Part shown: piece by piece, positions 29,478 through 39,300 of the stretch
Numbering within the stretch: position 1 is the first letter of the stretch
Layout of the letters: each line of letters starts with the position of its first letter
Source of the DNA: Ustilago trichophora
Taxonomy: Eukaryota > Basidiomycota > Ustilaginomycetes > Ustilaginales > Ustilaginaceae
Length of the DNA stretch: 64,000 nt
Assembly (NCBI GenBank): GCA_900323505.1
Contig: OOIN01000043.1
Coordinates: 124,001 to 188,000, forward strand
Direction: 5' to 3'
Made by a program: the position numbers and the translations under genes
Notes under the pieces: model-generated
The model's database searches: none
Seen by the model: the letters and a program-made list of their open reading frames with translations, nothing else
What the model was told of the DNA's origin: nothing

Positions 29478-32400
29478 TCAACCAGTTTGGGTGTATTGTT
29501 GAGAAGTCCAGGTGGATTTTAGACGATTTAAACCTGTGGCTGTAGGTGGTTCTGAGACTCTGATAGATTTCCAACTTGATCTTTCACCTGGAGCACTTGG
29601 ATTTGATCTATATCCCGATGGTATTGTTGGTGTTGTTGTTGTAGGGATGAAGAAGGCCTTTGTAGATTTTGCAGGGATAACGTGAATCCTCATCCCTGCA
29701 TTTGTGGTATACGTTTCGCAACTTTCCACCTTGCCCCTCCTTTCCCCTGTTGATATGACACTAGACAATGTCCTAACCAACACATTCGGCAGAGAAAGAC
29801 ACCCAGTACGTAACGGAACAACTTTCAAAGTCACCTCAAAACTTCCCCCCTCCTCTCCAACAAATGTTCCCCGCTTCATCCCATCTACAAGCCACATTTC
29901 AAAATCAGGCACTATATCATAAACCATAATACCCCCCTCCCCTTCCTTCTCCGCTAAAGAGGAAGCACAAGTAGACCATCGACAAGTGGTCCTGATCGAA
30001 ATCGAAATTTGGACAGGTTGACCCACCACAACAACACCGCCATTGGTGACGCTTGATGCTTGCTCTGGAAGAGTCAGAGTGACGGCATTAACGTAGTCGA
30101 CCGTGGGGATTTCGACCGGGATCGTGAGGGTTTGCCAAACCTCTTCCGCAGTTGCATCGGTGGTGGTGAGAAGGATGCTGTTGAGCGTAGTCGAAATCAA
30201 GGAGAGCAACGCAGGCAGGTCAAGGCTGCATTGACCCCACGAACGAAGCTCTTGTCTCCACCAGGCAGAGTCCAGCTTCCCAGTACGAATTTGACCGCTA
30301 ATAGAGTACGCTGGCAGGTCCAAACGGTCTCTAACGTACCGCATCAACGCATCATCCAGAAGCCTTCTCCCCACCGACCCTTTCTCCAACCCTTGCAGCC
30401 CCTCCCCCTTCTCCTCTATCACAGCGTCCATCGCTCGACCAGCACATGCTACAGCATCCTCTTGCAACACCCTATACCGAACTACCAACCTAAGTCGCTT
30501 AGCCCCATCCTCCCTCTTGCTGGAACCGTCGGTCTTGGAAATCCGGAACAAGTACGTAGCGGGTTGACGAGGTGTCACCATAGCTTCTCTTTCGCTGGTG
30601 CACGATGCGATCGTATATCCTCCAGCTTCTTCACCAGCGCCATTTTCTTGCTCGGCAACAAGCGAGACTGGTCGCAATCGAATCGAAACCCCTCCCCCAG
30701 CGGAAATGGTGAATTTGGAGAGAAGGCACGAGGTGCGGAAGAAATCTTGGACGTTGACACCCAGAGGTAGAGCCGTGCCGAGATGTAAGGGCGTTCGAAG
30801 GGTGCGTTTTCTCCCGCTTGCGTATCGAGTGGTTGCTGAGACAGTGGTATAGGTGAGGATGATCTGGCCTTCGAGAATGCCCGATTCTGGCAGTTGGACG
30901 AGGGGCAGAGTGATAGATGTTGCCGTGTGCTTGGAAAGCGATTTCAAAACTAGAGCCCCAGCAGAACTTTGATCCTTGTCGAGCTTCGCACTTCCTCCAG
31001 CTGAGATCTTAGCCTGCCCGCAATCGACCAGACTCGCACTACCCACATCCGACGACGACAAGATCGCAACTTCAACAACGTCCATATCATCTCTCCCGGA
31101 CCAGATCGTCACCTCGACCTCTCTCTTCTGCTCCAAATCGATCTCCTTTGGCAGCGCAACACCGACACTTGGCGCATCTCCATCCTTAGGCACCCTAACC
31201 AGCACCGCCTCGGCCCCCTTGGACGCATAGTCGTACTGAAAGATCATCCGCGCGATCCTGATCTGCGTCACATCGACGCTGTACACCCCGTGCGCTGGAT
31301 GCGGGCAGAAGAGCTCTACCACAGTGACTCCAGCATGCAGCTGTGTCCTCGCCGAAGTATACCACAACGTTGTTCCGCCCGCTGTGACGAGACACGCGCG
31401 CACGTCTTCCACCTCCTGCACGCACGGGAGTGAGGAAGTTACGTGGACGGTGAGCAGGCTTCCGTCCTCTGTACCTGCCAGTTTGGCGCAAGTGTCGGGT
31501 ACGGTGATGGAGAAGAGCGGATAGCCGCTGATAGGGATTTCTCGTTCGAGGGCGAACGAGGCAGTGCGAAGCTGATCGCAGAGGTAGTTTGCGTCGGTCC
31601 ATTTGGCTGCTTGTGTCGGTTCGACACTACGACGGCCGTTGGTGGGAGATTGAACGCTCACCCGCAGGGCAGAGAGAGCAGCCGTAATCCAAGCCCTATC
31701 TTTAGGCTTGTCCAGCTTGGCATGACACTCCAACTGCATCGCCAAGGAATGCCCTTCGAGCGAACCAAACTTCGCAACCCCATACGCCTCTGTGAGACCG
31801 ACCAAACTTTCGTATGCACTTTGATGTTTTCCACGCAGATAGTGGAGAGTGGCGACAATCGTCCGCACGTGCAGCGCGTCTCTTTCGCGGGAAGACGCCT
31901 TCCATCCGGTCAAAATCCGGTCGCAGAGCGCCAGATAGTGCGAGTCAAACACTTCCCTCGACTCGACCGCACGCTGGATCTCGGGCCGTGAAGATGATCG
32001 TTTCTCGTCGAGCACCACGGCTGCGCCTAGACCTGCCACCAATTGTGCTTCGCCGCTTGGCAGTGGGGGAAGATCGCGTTCGGTTGTGCTGACGGTGGCA
32101 AATGAGAATGGCTCTGTGGCGGGAAGATGGCCAGCCTCGATTCCGATGCGGTCGAGCTGACGGCGGGCGACGTCGAGCAGTTCGGATTTGTTCGAGTGGA
32201 ACGCTGGGCTGAGTTGGTCATCGGTAGAGGTAGAGGTTTGTCCACCTCGCTGGATGAGCCAAGCCTGACACTGTTCTACGACGTCGAGCGCGGCGGAAAA
32301 GATCCAAGATTCGATCCATTGACTACTCAGCCTCTTGTTGCGCCTCAACATCCTCCCGACCGCACTGATAAACAGCGGAGCTTCCCGCATCACCGCAGCC

Positions 32401-33776
32401 ACCCTCCCCATCTTACCCAGCAGCGCCGACTTGCGCGCGAACAGATAACATCGAAAGTCGAACAGCGAGATCTCCTTCTTCCTGATCAGATCGGCATACG
32501 GCTTCTTGGTGACATCCAGCAGCGGCAGAGAGTCATCGTTCGCATCGTCTCCCCCAACGCGTGCAAAAGACACCGCGCCATTCTGCATCGCCTGAGCAAA
32601 GACAATCTCCAAATCTTCGTACTGCCCAACTGCGTCGTCTTTCAACCCAACCGCTTCCAGCGTCCGCGCCAGAGAATCTTTCGAGAGGAAATAGCTGCAA
32701 AAATCCCAACCCTGTTGTCCACGGGTGATGCCGCATCGGGTGATTTCTTCCTCCTGTGCCTCGATGGTGGTGGTGAATGTGGAGGAGGCTGCTTCGCGCA
32801 TCTTGGTGAGCAGCTCTGCCCAGATGGTGGGGTCCATGGAGTGCAATCCGGAACGTCCGAGGGGAACAGCGGGGACAGGGGGAAGACGGGAAAGCTGAAC
32901 AACGTGCTCCTTCTTGGAGGTGTTAAAGTCGGCGCGAGCTTTCTCCAACACATTGCCCTTGGACTTGTTCATGAATCGACCCATGGCCGTTTTAGCTTCA
33001 GCACTGGCTGCGCCTGGGCCAGCAAGACCGGTGATGCCTGCGCCCTCGGGTGGCGTGATGAGCACAATGAGGTATTCAGGTTCGGTGGGGCCTGTGGGTA
33101 GCGAGGCGCCAGTGGATTTGGGGGCAACACCTTGGTTGGTGGGCGTATTCGGGCCGGAGCTGGTTCCTGTCGCTGCTGCTACTGCTGTGGGTGGTGTTTC
33201 GGAGCGAACGGGCGGGGTCCCAGACCGGAACGAACCGAGGCCGAGCGACGTCCTGGAAGAGGAGGCGAGAGTGGGTGTGCCCACAGAAGCAGAAGAAGAA
33301 GGTGGAGCCGCCTGTTTGGCATGGAAGAACGAAAGGCTGCTGATCCACGAACGGATCTCGTTACGGACGGTGGTACGGTAGTGCTCGCTATCTTCGCATA
33401 CTACGAGGTAAAGGTGAACAAAGGGTCGATCGAGAAGTCCGGCTGCTCTTGGCTGATCAAAGTAGCCCGGATCGCCACGCCAGCGCCGAATCTCGTCGGT
33501 AAGCGGTTTGAGCGCCACATCGAGCGTCTGTATTGTGCGAATGGTGGATCCGGGGACGACTGACGAGGATGTGTTTGTAGACTTGCCCTGCTGGGCAGCA
33601 CGAGCGGCGACTGCATCGAGAGTGGACTGGCTCGGTCGCCAGTGCAAGTTGCGAAGAGGAAGCTGCTCTTTGAGAAGGTTGATGAAATGTGGTGTGAGCG
33701 GTGCAGCGAGCAGAGCCTGTGAAGCTGCGTAAGTGACGGTGATCCTCTCCGCAGAGGAAGGATGGTGTTCCGCCAT
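29478..33776 (-). CDS. TRS130: TRAPP complex subunit Trs130/TRAPPC10
   Basis: This 1432-residue protein matches the TRAPPC10/Trs130 family: N-terminal ITVTYAASQALL, PLRNLHWRP, and PFVHLYLVVCEDSEHYRTTVRNEIRSWISSL. Trs130 is a TRAPPII-specific subunit; that complex activates Rab11-type GTPases (Ypt31/32) at the late Golgi. A Ser/Gly/Pro-rich insert interrupts residues ~150-250. The central part is helical and TPR-like, and the last ~500 residues are beta-rich, ending in the family's C-terminal domain. The ATG at 33776 directly precedes the conserved start. The gene converges with LIG1 (165 bp between stops) and diverges from the MFS transporter. Confidence 0.92.
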   Translation of the reverse strand: MAEHHPSSAERITVTYAASQALLAAPLTPHFINLLKEQLPLRNLHWRPSQSTLDAVAARAAQQGKSTNTSSSVVPGSTIRTIQTLDVALKPLTDEIRRWRGDPGYFDQPRAAGLLDRPFVHLYLVVCEDSEHYRTTVRNEIRSWISSLSFFHAKQAAPPSSSASVGTPTLASSSRTSLGLGSFRSGTPPVRSETPPTAVAAATGTSSGPNTPTNQGVAPKSTGASLPTGPTEPEYLIVLITPPEGAGITGLAGPGAASAEAKTAMGRFMNKSKGNVLEKARADFNTSKKEHVVQLSRLPPVPAVPLGRSGLHSMDPTIWAELLTKMREAASSTFTTTIEAQEEEITRCGITRGQQGWDFCSYFLSKDSLARTLEAVGLKDDAVGQYEDLEIVFAQAMQNGAVSFARVGGDDANDDSLPLLDVTKKPYADLIRKKEISLFDFRCYLFARKSALLGKMGRVAAVMREAPLFISAVGRMLRRNKRLSSQWIESWIFSAALDVVEQCQAWLIQRGGQTSTSTDDQLSPAFHSNKSELLDVARRQLDRIGIEAGHLPATEPFSFATVSTTERDLPPLPSGEAQLVAGLGAAVVLDEKRSSSRPEIQRAVESREVFDSHYLALCDRILTGWKASSRERDALHVRTIVATLHYLRGKHQSAYESLVGLTEAYGVAKFGSLEGHSLAMQLECHAKLDKPKDRAWITAALSALRVSVQSPTNGRRSVEPTQAAKWTDANYLCDQLRTASFALEREIPISGYPLFSITVPDTCAKLAGTEDGSLLTVHVTSSLPCVQEVEDVRACLVTAGGTTLWYTSARTQLHAGVTVVELFCPHPAHGVYSVDVTQIRIARMIFQYDYASKGAEAVLVRVPKDGDAPSVGVALPKEIDLEQKREVEVTIWSGRDDMDVVEVAILSSSDVGSASLVDCGQAKISAGGSAKLDKDQSSAGALVLKSLSKHTATSITLPLVQLPESGILEGQIILTYTTVSATTRYASGRKRTLRTPLHLGTALPLGVNVQDFFRTSCLLSKFTISAGGGVSIRLRPVSLVAEQENGAGEEAGGYTIASCTSEREAMVTPRQPATYLFRISKTDGSSKREDGAKRLRLVVRYRVLQEDAVACAGRAMDAVIEEKGEGLQGLEKGSVGRRLLDDALMRYVRDRLDLPAYSISGQIRTGKLDSAWWRQELRSWGQCSLDLPALLSLISTTLNSILLTTTDATAEEVWQTLTIPVEIPTVDYVNAVTLTLPEQASSVTNGGVVVVGQPVQISISIRTTCRWSTCASSLAEKEGEGGIMVYDIVPDFEMWLVDGMKRGTFVGEEGGSFEVTLKVVPLRTGCLSLPNVLVRTLSSVISTGERRGKVESCETYTTNAGMRIHVIPAKSTKAFFIPTTTTPTIPSGYRSNPSAPGERSSWKSIRVSEPPTATGLNRLKSTWTSQQYTQTG

Positions 33777-34939
33777 GGCGAATTGACCCTCGTCAACCGG
33801 GTTGATGTCGGTGCTGGCGGGACGATTGAGCTGAGATCAGCGGTCAAGAGCGTCTACCTGGTATCGAGCAACAGCCTGTGAGGAGTACGATCAGGTCGAC
33901 TGCGTAGGTGCGCTGACGTGCAGGGCCGACGATGTGTGAAGAATGTTGGCCGCGAAGAGTACGAGCGTCGACTCGACCCTGAGCAAGCAACACCGAGGGT
34001 CTGTGCATGTCGTTTCTGACAGTTGTACGCGGAACTCGGGCAAGCGAAAAATTATATATGTTAGCTGTATAAGGCTAACAGAGATGACCCTTGCGCCGTT
34101 GCTACACAGCTTCGGCATACCAATCTCCCTCGTGGTATCAGCATGCCTATTCGAAGCTGACCAGTCATGCCTCTCTGTTCTTGCGGTCTCGTTCTTTGTG
34201 CCCCGCAACGTCAACATGAGCTAGCAAGACAGCTCACACTCTCAGAGTTTCGGTCCGAATCCAACAGTCTAGGAAGTAAAGGCTAAAGCTGACTCCACAT
34301 TTCTGATCGACATTCCGGAATTTGGGTTGCCATCAAGTGTGTCGCCTTTCACTCTGCCTTTCACTCTGTGCTGAGTGTGAGTGACGTTCGAGAAGCCAAG
34401 AGGAAACGGAAACGAAACAAAAAAAAAACAAAAAAACAAAAAAAAGGGCTCACCAGAGCTGCAGAGCGATGTCACTCGACCCTTTCGTGTGCGCTTTGAG
34501 CACAAGTTTGGGTCTCGGAAGCCTAAACTCGTTTCGTATGCAAGGGTTTCTTTTGCTTGATGTTTCGTTTCGGAGTGACTTTTTTCCTAGCGTCAGTATC
34601 ATCAGCTCCTCCATCATCATCAATATCCTCCTTCCCCAGGACCGCGTTTATCCAAAAGGCAGCATCCTGAGCTTGGGCAGGCTCGGAGAACGCCGGATAC
34701 CCCAACGAGTTCTGCTCCTCCAGCTTTCGCATCTTGGTCGGATTAGCGTGCTTAATCTTGGAATACCGTCATCGGCAGCAACCCGCTCTCGCTCCGCTTG
34801 GCGATTGGCTTCATATGTCCGAACTGGAACGACGACTGACTGTCTTGTAGCATTAAATAGACAACAGTCTTGCTCGGGCTAAAGTTTCGCCATCCAAAAG
34901 TCTGCTGGTAGGCTGGACCGCCAGCTCTCAGTCGGCCTG
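33777..34939. other. Divergent TRS130/MFS intergenic region
   Basis: This 1.16 kb gap contains promoters for both flanking genes. An A-rich tract with C interruptions lies near 34420-34446. On the minus strand, 34523-34890 carries protein-like sequence described separately. The rest shows nothing I can name. Confidence 0.45.
34523..34732 (-). other. Candidate small minus-strand coding exon, unidentified
   Basis: This 69-codon frame has an ATG, an acidic stretch (EDIDDDGGADD) and a basic C-terminus (KKVTPKRNIKQKK) resembling a nuclear signal. Immediately upstream a different frame is also protein-like (for example RTYEANRQAERERVAADDG) and meets this one with a one-base offset near 34756. That upstream stretch begins after CTTTAG, a good acceptor. 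It could be a spliced gene with a frameshift, a decayed gene, or chance. I do not recognise a family. Confidence 0.3.
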
Positions 34940-37468
34940 ATGCCAGGCTCAAGTTCGCCCACCGCTGCGAGGTCGCCGTCGCCGTCACAACTCCGATCAC
35001 GGCCTACATCTCCTACCACATCGAGACAGCCTCTAGGTCGAAGAAAAGACTCGCGAGCCTCTCGCATGTCTACCACCACCGAAGAGTCCATCAACGACAC
35101 CGAGGATGGATCTGAAGCAACAGCACCGGCACAGACGATCCGGGATGTGTCGCAAGCCTTTCGCTCTGGGCGACCGAGCCCCTACCACATGGCCGTGGTG
35201 ACGCTCCTCGGAAGCTTGGCGAGTGGTATGCCTCTTGCCTCAATGTTCAAGGTATACACCTATATCATGTGCGAAGTGTACGACCCTACCATTCGCGACG
35301 AGCCTATCGGTCACAAGGGTTCGCGTCTCGTAGGCGCCGTTCGAACGCTATTCGCATCAGGCTCAGAGACGCCGACCATGATGAAACTACCACCAGCACC
35401 CGAACTTCCCAATCCACCACGCTGCTCGCTTCCATGGGTGCAAAAGTCGACCTCTTCGTATTCGGCCGCCATGGTGACCGTAGGTGCTCTTCTCGGGCTA
35501 ATGACGCTGTCGCGTGCTTCCACGCTTTCGCGTCGCTTCGGACGCAAGCCGTTGCTGCTCATGGCACATGTCGTCATTGCTCTTGCCATCCTCGTCTTCA
35601 GAGTTGCAGTGGTCCTACCACCCATCGCTGGTGCTGTCGTGCTCTACCTGGCTGTAGTCCTTTCCGAAGCGTCAGCAGGTGCACCGCTTCGCATCGCTAT
35701 CCAGAATTACGTCGTCGACACAACGTCAGAAGCGCAACGAGCAGGAGCTCTCAGCTTCATCGAAGGCTTTGGTCAGATCGGTGCCTTCCCATCTAGCGCA
35801 TTGGGAGGTCTGCTTGCCAGCCTCACCAACGAATTCTTTGCACCCTTCTACGCCGACTGTGGTCTGATGGTGCTGGCTGTAGTCTACATCCTGCTGATCG
35901 TACCGGAGAGCAAAAGGGGCGCCGAACATACTTTTGTCGACCAGTGGCTCCATTCGGACGAGGTTGAGTCGGGATCATCGCAAGGGGATGCAGAGGTCGA
36001 GGGACAAGCAGCAAATGGACAGAACGACTCGAACGTGACATGGTCAACTTGTCACACGGATCGTGACACTTCCAAATTCAAATGGCGATCACGGTTGCGC
36101 AAGCTCAATTTCTTGCGTCCCTTGGTCATCTTTTGGCCCAAGCGCCGGCATTATACACCGACGACGGAGCAAGACATCATCGCCGCGCCATTGTCGGAAC
36201 ATCCGCACCAGAGCCAGAGTCAAAATCGGAGCCCAACTGAAGGGGCAAGCGAGGGCCAGCCTGCTGAGCTGTCGACTGCCGTGCAAAAACTGCAAAGCAG
36301 GATGGACTTTCGACTGCTCAACCTGGCAGCCGTGGTTGTGTTCGAAGAGACGTACCAAGCATTCATGGTGCCGCTGCTGCTTCTCTACAACAGCGAGCGG
36401 TTCGGCTTTGACGTGCTGCAGAATGGATATCTCATCAGCGTGTTGCAAGGCACCCGTGCGCTTTTCCTCACCGCCATCTTTCCTCCAGGAGTCGCTCTGG
36501 CGAGGCGGTACGTGGCCAAAATTGGTCTGGCCAGACGTCGCAAACAGGTACGCAAGCTGAAGGAAGCGGCCCGACAGCGTCGAAAGGCAGCCGGTGCATC
36601 AGGAAGCGATGCTAACCGTGCCAGCACTGCGAATGACGACGAACGCTCACCTTTGGTCCGTGGAGCCTCGAGCGCGCAATACGGCAGCGTGTCTGCACGA
36701 GACTACGGCCGATTAGGCAGCTCTGACGGTCCGGGCGAGTCTCGGATCGAGGCGAGACCGGCGCGACGTCGACCCTCGTACAAGGCGGCAGCTTCGCTAG
36801 GCTACTCGAACCTGAAAGCCAACAAGCGTCGGTCGATGGGCTCGCAGATCACGATTGGGAGCAGCAACTGGGAGACGCACTCGATCTTTACCAACTCGCC
36901 GTCGGATCTGATCAAGCGAATCCAGAGGGGCAAGCTCGACATTTCGATCCTGGTGGGATCGTACGTCATGGCGACTGTATCGTTCCTGATGATGGCTAGC
37001 TCTGGTAAAGCTCCGACGACCTCTCCTCGTCCCTCGTCAATGGCTGGCAGTGATGACAAGCAAGAAGGGTTGTGGTGGTCGAGCCCGTGGATTCCTCTGG
37101 TCATCGCAGTTGTGATGCTGCAGCTTTCGTCAGGTTCGACCTCGGTGCGAACGGCGCTGGTGGTCAATGCTGTATCGGAAGATGACCAGACCAAAGCACT
37201 GGCAGCCCATCAGATTCTGGTGACGGTGGTGGCTGCGGTGGTACCGCTGCTGACTTCGTTTGTGTTTGGCGTGGCATTGGAGGGAGGACACCCAGAGTTT
37301 GTATGGCTGTTCAAAGCGCTATTTGCTGCGCTTGCCGCCATCGGAGCCGTAGGGCTGTTCTGGAGTCATCGAGGATTCTACGAAAAGGCACATGATGAGG
37401 AGGAAGAGAATGAAGAGGATCACAGCGATGAAGGAGACGAAGGAACCAACGGCCCGAACAGCGCTTGA
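34940..37468 (+). CDS. Major facilitator superfamily transporter
   Basis: This 842-residue protein has about twelve hydrophobic segments in the MFS layout. A Ser/Arg-rich cytosolic head of ~75 residues precedes MAVVTLLGSLASGMPLA. Between helices two and three lies SRRFGRKPLLL, a form of the MFS loop 2-3 signature. The large central loop (about residues 325-450) is hydrophilic and Gln/Ser-rich, and another ~150-residue loop follows the eighth helix or so. The last helices include GSTSVRTALVVNAVSEDDQTKALAAHQ. Substrate is unknown; fold and localisation in a membrane are clear. A downstream ATG at residue 43 is an alternative start and would avoid overlap with possible minus-strand coding sequence. 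Confidence 0.85.
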   Translation: MPGSSSPTAARSPSPSQLRSRPTSPTTSRQPLGRRKDSRASRMSTTTEESINDTEDGSEATAPAQTIRDVSQAFRSGRPSPYHMAVVTLLGSLASGMPLASMFKVYTYIMCEVYDPTIRDEPIGHKGSRLVGAVRTLFASGSETPTMMKLPPAPELPNPPRCSLPWVQKSTSSYSAAMVTVGALLGLMTLSRASTLSRRFGRKPLLLMAHVVIALAILVFRVAVVLPPIAGAVVLYLAVVLSEASAGAPLRIAIQNYVVDTTSEAQRAGALSFIEGFGQIGAFPSSALGGLLASLTNEFFAPFYADCGLMVLAVVYILLIVPESKRGAEHTFVDQWLHSDEVESGSSQGDAEVEGQAANGQNDSNVTWSTCHTDRDTSKFKWRSRLRKLNFLRPLVIFWPKRRHYTPTTEQDIIAAPLSEHPHQSQSQNRSPTEGASEGQPAELSTAVQKLQSRMDFRLLNLAAVVVFEETYQAFMVPLLLLYNSERFGFDVLQNGYLISVLQGTRALFLTAIFPPGVALARRYVAKIGLARRRKQVRKLKEAARQRRKAAGASGSDANRASTANDDERSPLVRGASSAQYGSVSARDYGRLGSSDGPGESRIEARPARRRPSYKAAASLGYSNLKANKRRSMGSQITIGSSNWETHSIFTNSPSDLIKRIQRGKLDISILVGSYVMATVSFLMMASSGKAPTTSPRPSSMAGSDDKQEGLWWSSPWIPLVIAVVMLQLSSGSTSVRTALVVNAVSEDDQTKALAAHQILVTVVAAVVPLLTSFVFGVALEGGHPEFVWLFKALFAALAAIGAVGLFWSHRGFYEKAHDEEEENEEDHSDEGDEGTNGPNSA

Positions 37469-39300
37469 CAAAGGTAGCGGCCGTCGACATTGGGCCAAAG
37501 AAAGGTCGGAAAGGTAGAAAGAATTCAAAGACATCGCATTCATTGATATTTCCTTACAATGGGGCAGACAAGGTGTGATGGGTAGACAAGGTGTGATAAG
37601 TGCGATGTGGCCGTTACAAGGCTTTGTGGTGTGTGTATGTATGTATGATGTCGGCAGAGCCGATGGGTGTCGCGACGTTCTCAAAGTGTTACGTCGCTTG
37701 CAGCAACAGTGTCAAACTTGGCGGAAGGGCGGTCCGAAGGCATGTCACTGCGAGCAGGAGAAGTGCTCGGCGATCAAGCCGGACAAGGGAGAGCACGGAT
37801 TGCCGACGTGACCGGGTGATGGGGCGACCGATTCAGTTTACCGAAAGCGCATCGCAACAGCACACAAAGATCGACGTCGCTTCCAGTTATGCAGCGTACC
37901 GTTGCCAAAAGAAGGGATGCAGGACCTGACCGAAGCCGGCTCAAGAGCTATCATCAAAGCGATGGTTCGGTGACGAGATCTCCGGAAGATCACGCCAGCC
38001 AAAACAGCGGTCGACGCAAATATGCCGTGCGATTTGCGGAGAAAAGAGAGATTGGCTGCGTTCATGCCAATTTCACGAGCCAAGAAGAACCAAATCTCTT
38101 TACAGAAAACAGGTCACACGTCCTCCTCGCCGGTCTTCGGAACAGGTCGGCGAGATTGAAAAGCGAAACGAAAAAGGGTGGAAAGGCTTGAAACTGATTT
38201 TCAATTTCTTTTTTGCAAAACTTCATTAAGGAACAACGTTCCGCAAGCGGCCCTCTCTCTTGTGAGTCCGATCGTGACGCAAAATCCGAATTTCGTTTGA
38301 TTTTGATTTTTTGAGCCTTTTGAATTTGGCCGGCTTGCTTGCTGCTGTTATTGGTTGTTGATCTTCGTTTCTTCTCTTCTTCTTAACGCTTTGGTGCTTT
38401 GTGAGAGAAGAAGATCGAGCGACCAATTGCGCTGCAGCACCGCATGTTGTCCAAGCTGGAAGCTGTTGTGCTTTGCGGGGGCGGATCTCCTCCCCACGCA
38501 CAATCAGATCACGAAGCACAAAGGCGCAAAGCACAAAGCACAAAGCACAGCAGAGCATTTTGAGTCACAGGGTAGCTTAGGCAGAGAACTTTGAAAGAAG
38601 AAGAAGAAGATTCTTCCTGTGCCCTGTGGTTTGTGCGAGGATAGGGCCGACGTGACGTGAGATATGGGCGCCGTCCTCGAATCCTTTTGGCTTTCAGCTC
38701 GGTGCCAAAGAGAGGGAGAGAGAGAGAGTGCGAGAGACAAACACTTGAGTCACACCTGAACCCACACGCATACCGCTTTCTCTGGACGCACACGCCCTCG
38801 CACAAAGCACACAGATCCCGCTCTCTTGCACCTTTGCCGCCAAACAAAAAAGTTGACGAGCATCATCACGACACTGGTCTTCTCGCTTGGCTTACCGTGC
38901 TTTCCCCCACACCTTTCATCCCACAAGCATCGCCATCGTCACCAAATCCTTCTACCTCTCTACCCTTCCCTCCTTTCCGACCTTCTTCCACCCATTAGGT
39001 CTTCTTCCGCTCCATCGCTCCCCTCGACTTCTCTGTACATCTCCTTTCGCCTTCGCCCGGCATCATCCAAGGTTTTCTGGTCCGCACTGCCTCGTTGTTT
39101 CCGCTCCTGGTCATCCACGTCACCAACGACTCCTTCCCTCTCGAAGCGACATTTCTCAACATCTCCGTTTCTCATCTTGCAAAAGCTGGTGTACAACCAA
39201 TTGCTCCAACCAAACCGAACGTAGCACAGCTCAGCGAATCTCTCACAGCGCTCAGCGTCTCAAGCACATAAACACACAAACATACACATAGATCGTCACC
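37469..39300. other. MFS-carrier intergenic region
   Basis: This 1.83 kb gap contains a short GCACAAA-type tandem repeat (38516-38550), an AGA tract near 38597, a GA tract near 38711 and a long pyrimidine-rich stretch from ~38870 to ~39290 that is probably the carrier's promoter and leader. A 100-codon ATG frame at 37889-38191 is basic and resembles nothing; I leave it uncalled. Confidence 0.5.
38516..38550. repeat. GCACAAA short tandem repeat
   Basis: Four near-identical 7-base units (one with GCGCAAA) are arranged in tandem, followed by a partial fifth. It lies in a non-coding gap and is of unknown function. Confidence 0.7.

Noticed and set aside
32127..33101. 324-codon plus-strand frame in TRS130
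   Set aside because: It is antisense to TRS130, with no recognisable domain and no credible start context.
37889..38191. 100-codon plus-strand ATG frame
   Set aside because: It is basic and hydrophilic with no family resemblance, and lies in a non-coding gap. It is not long enough to exclude chance.
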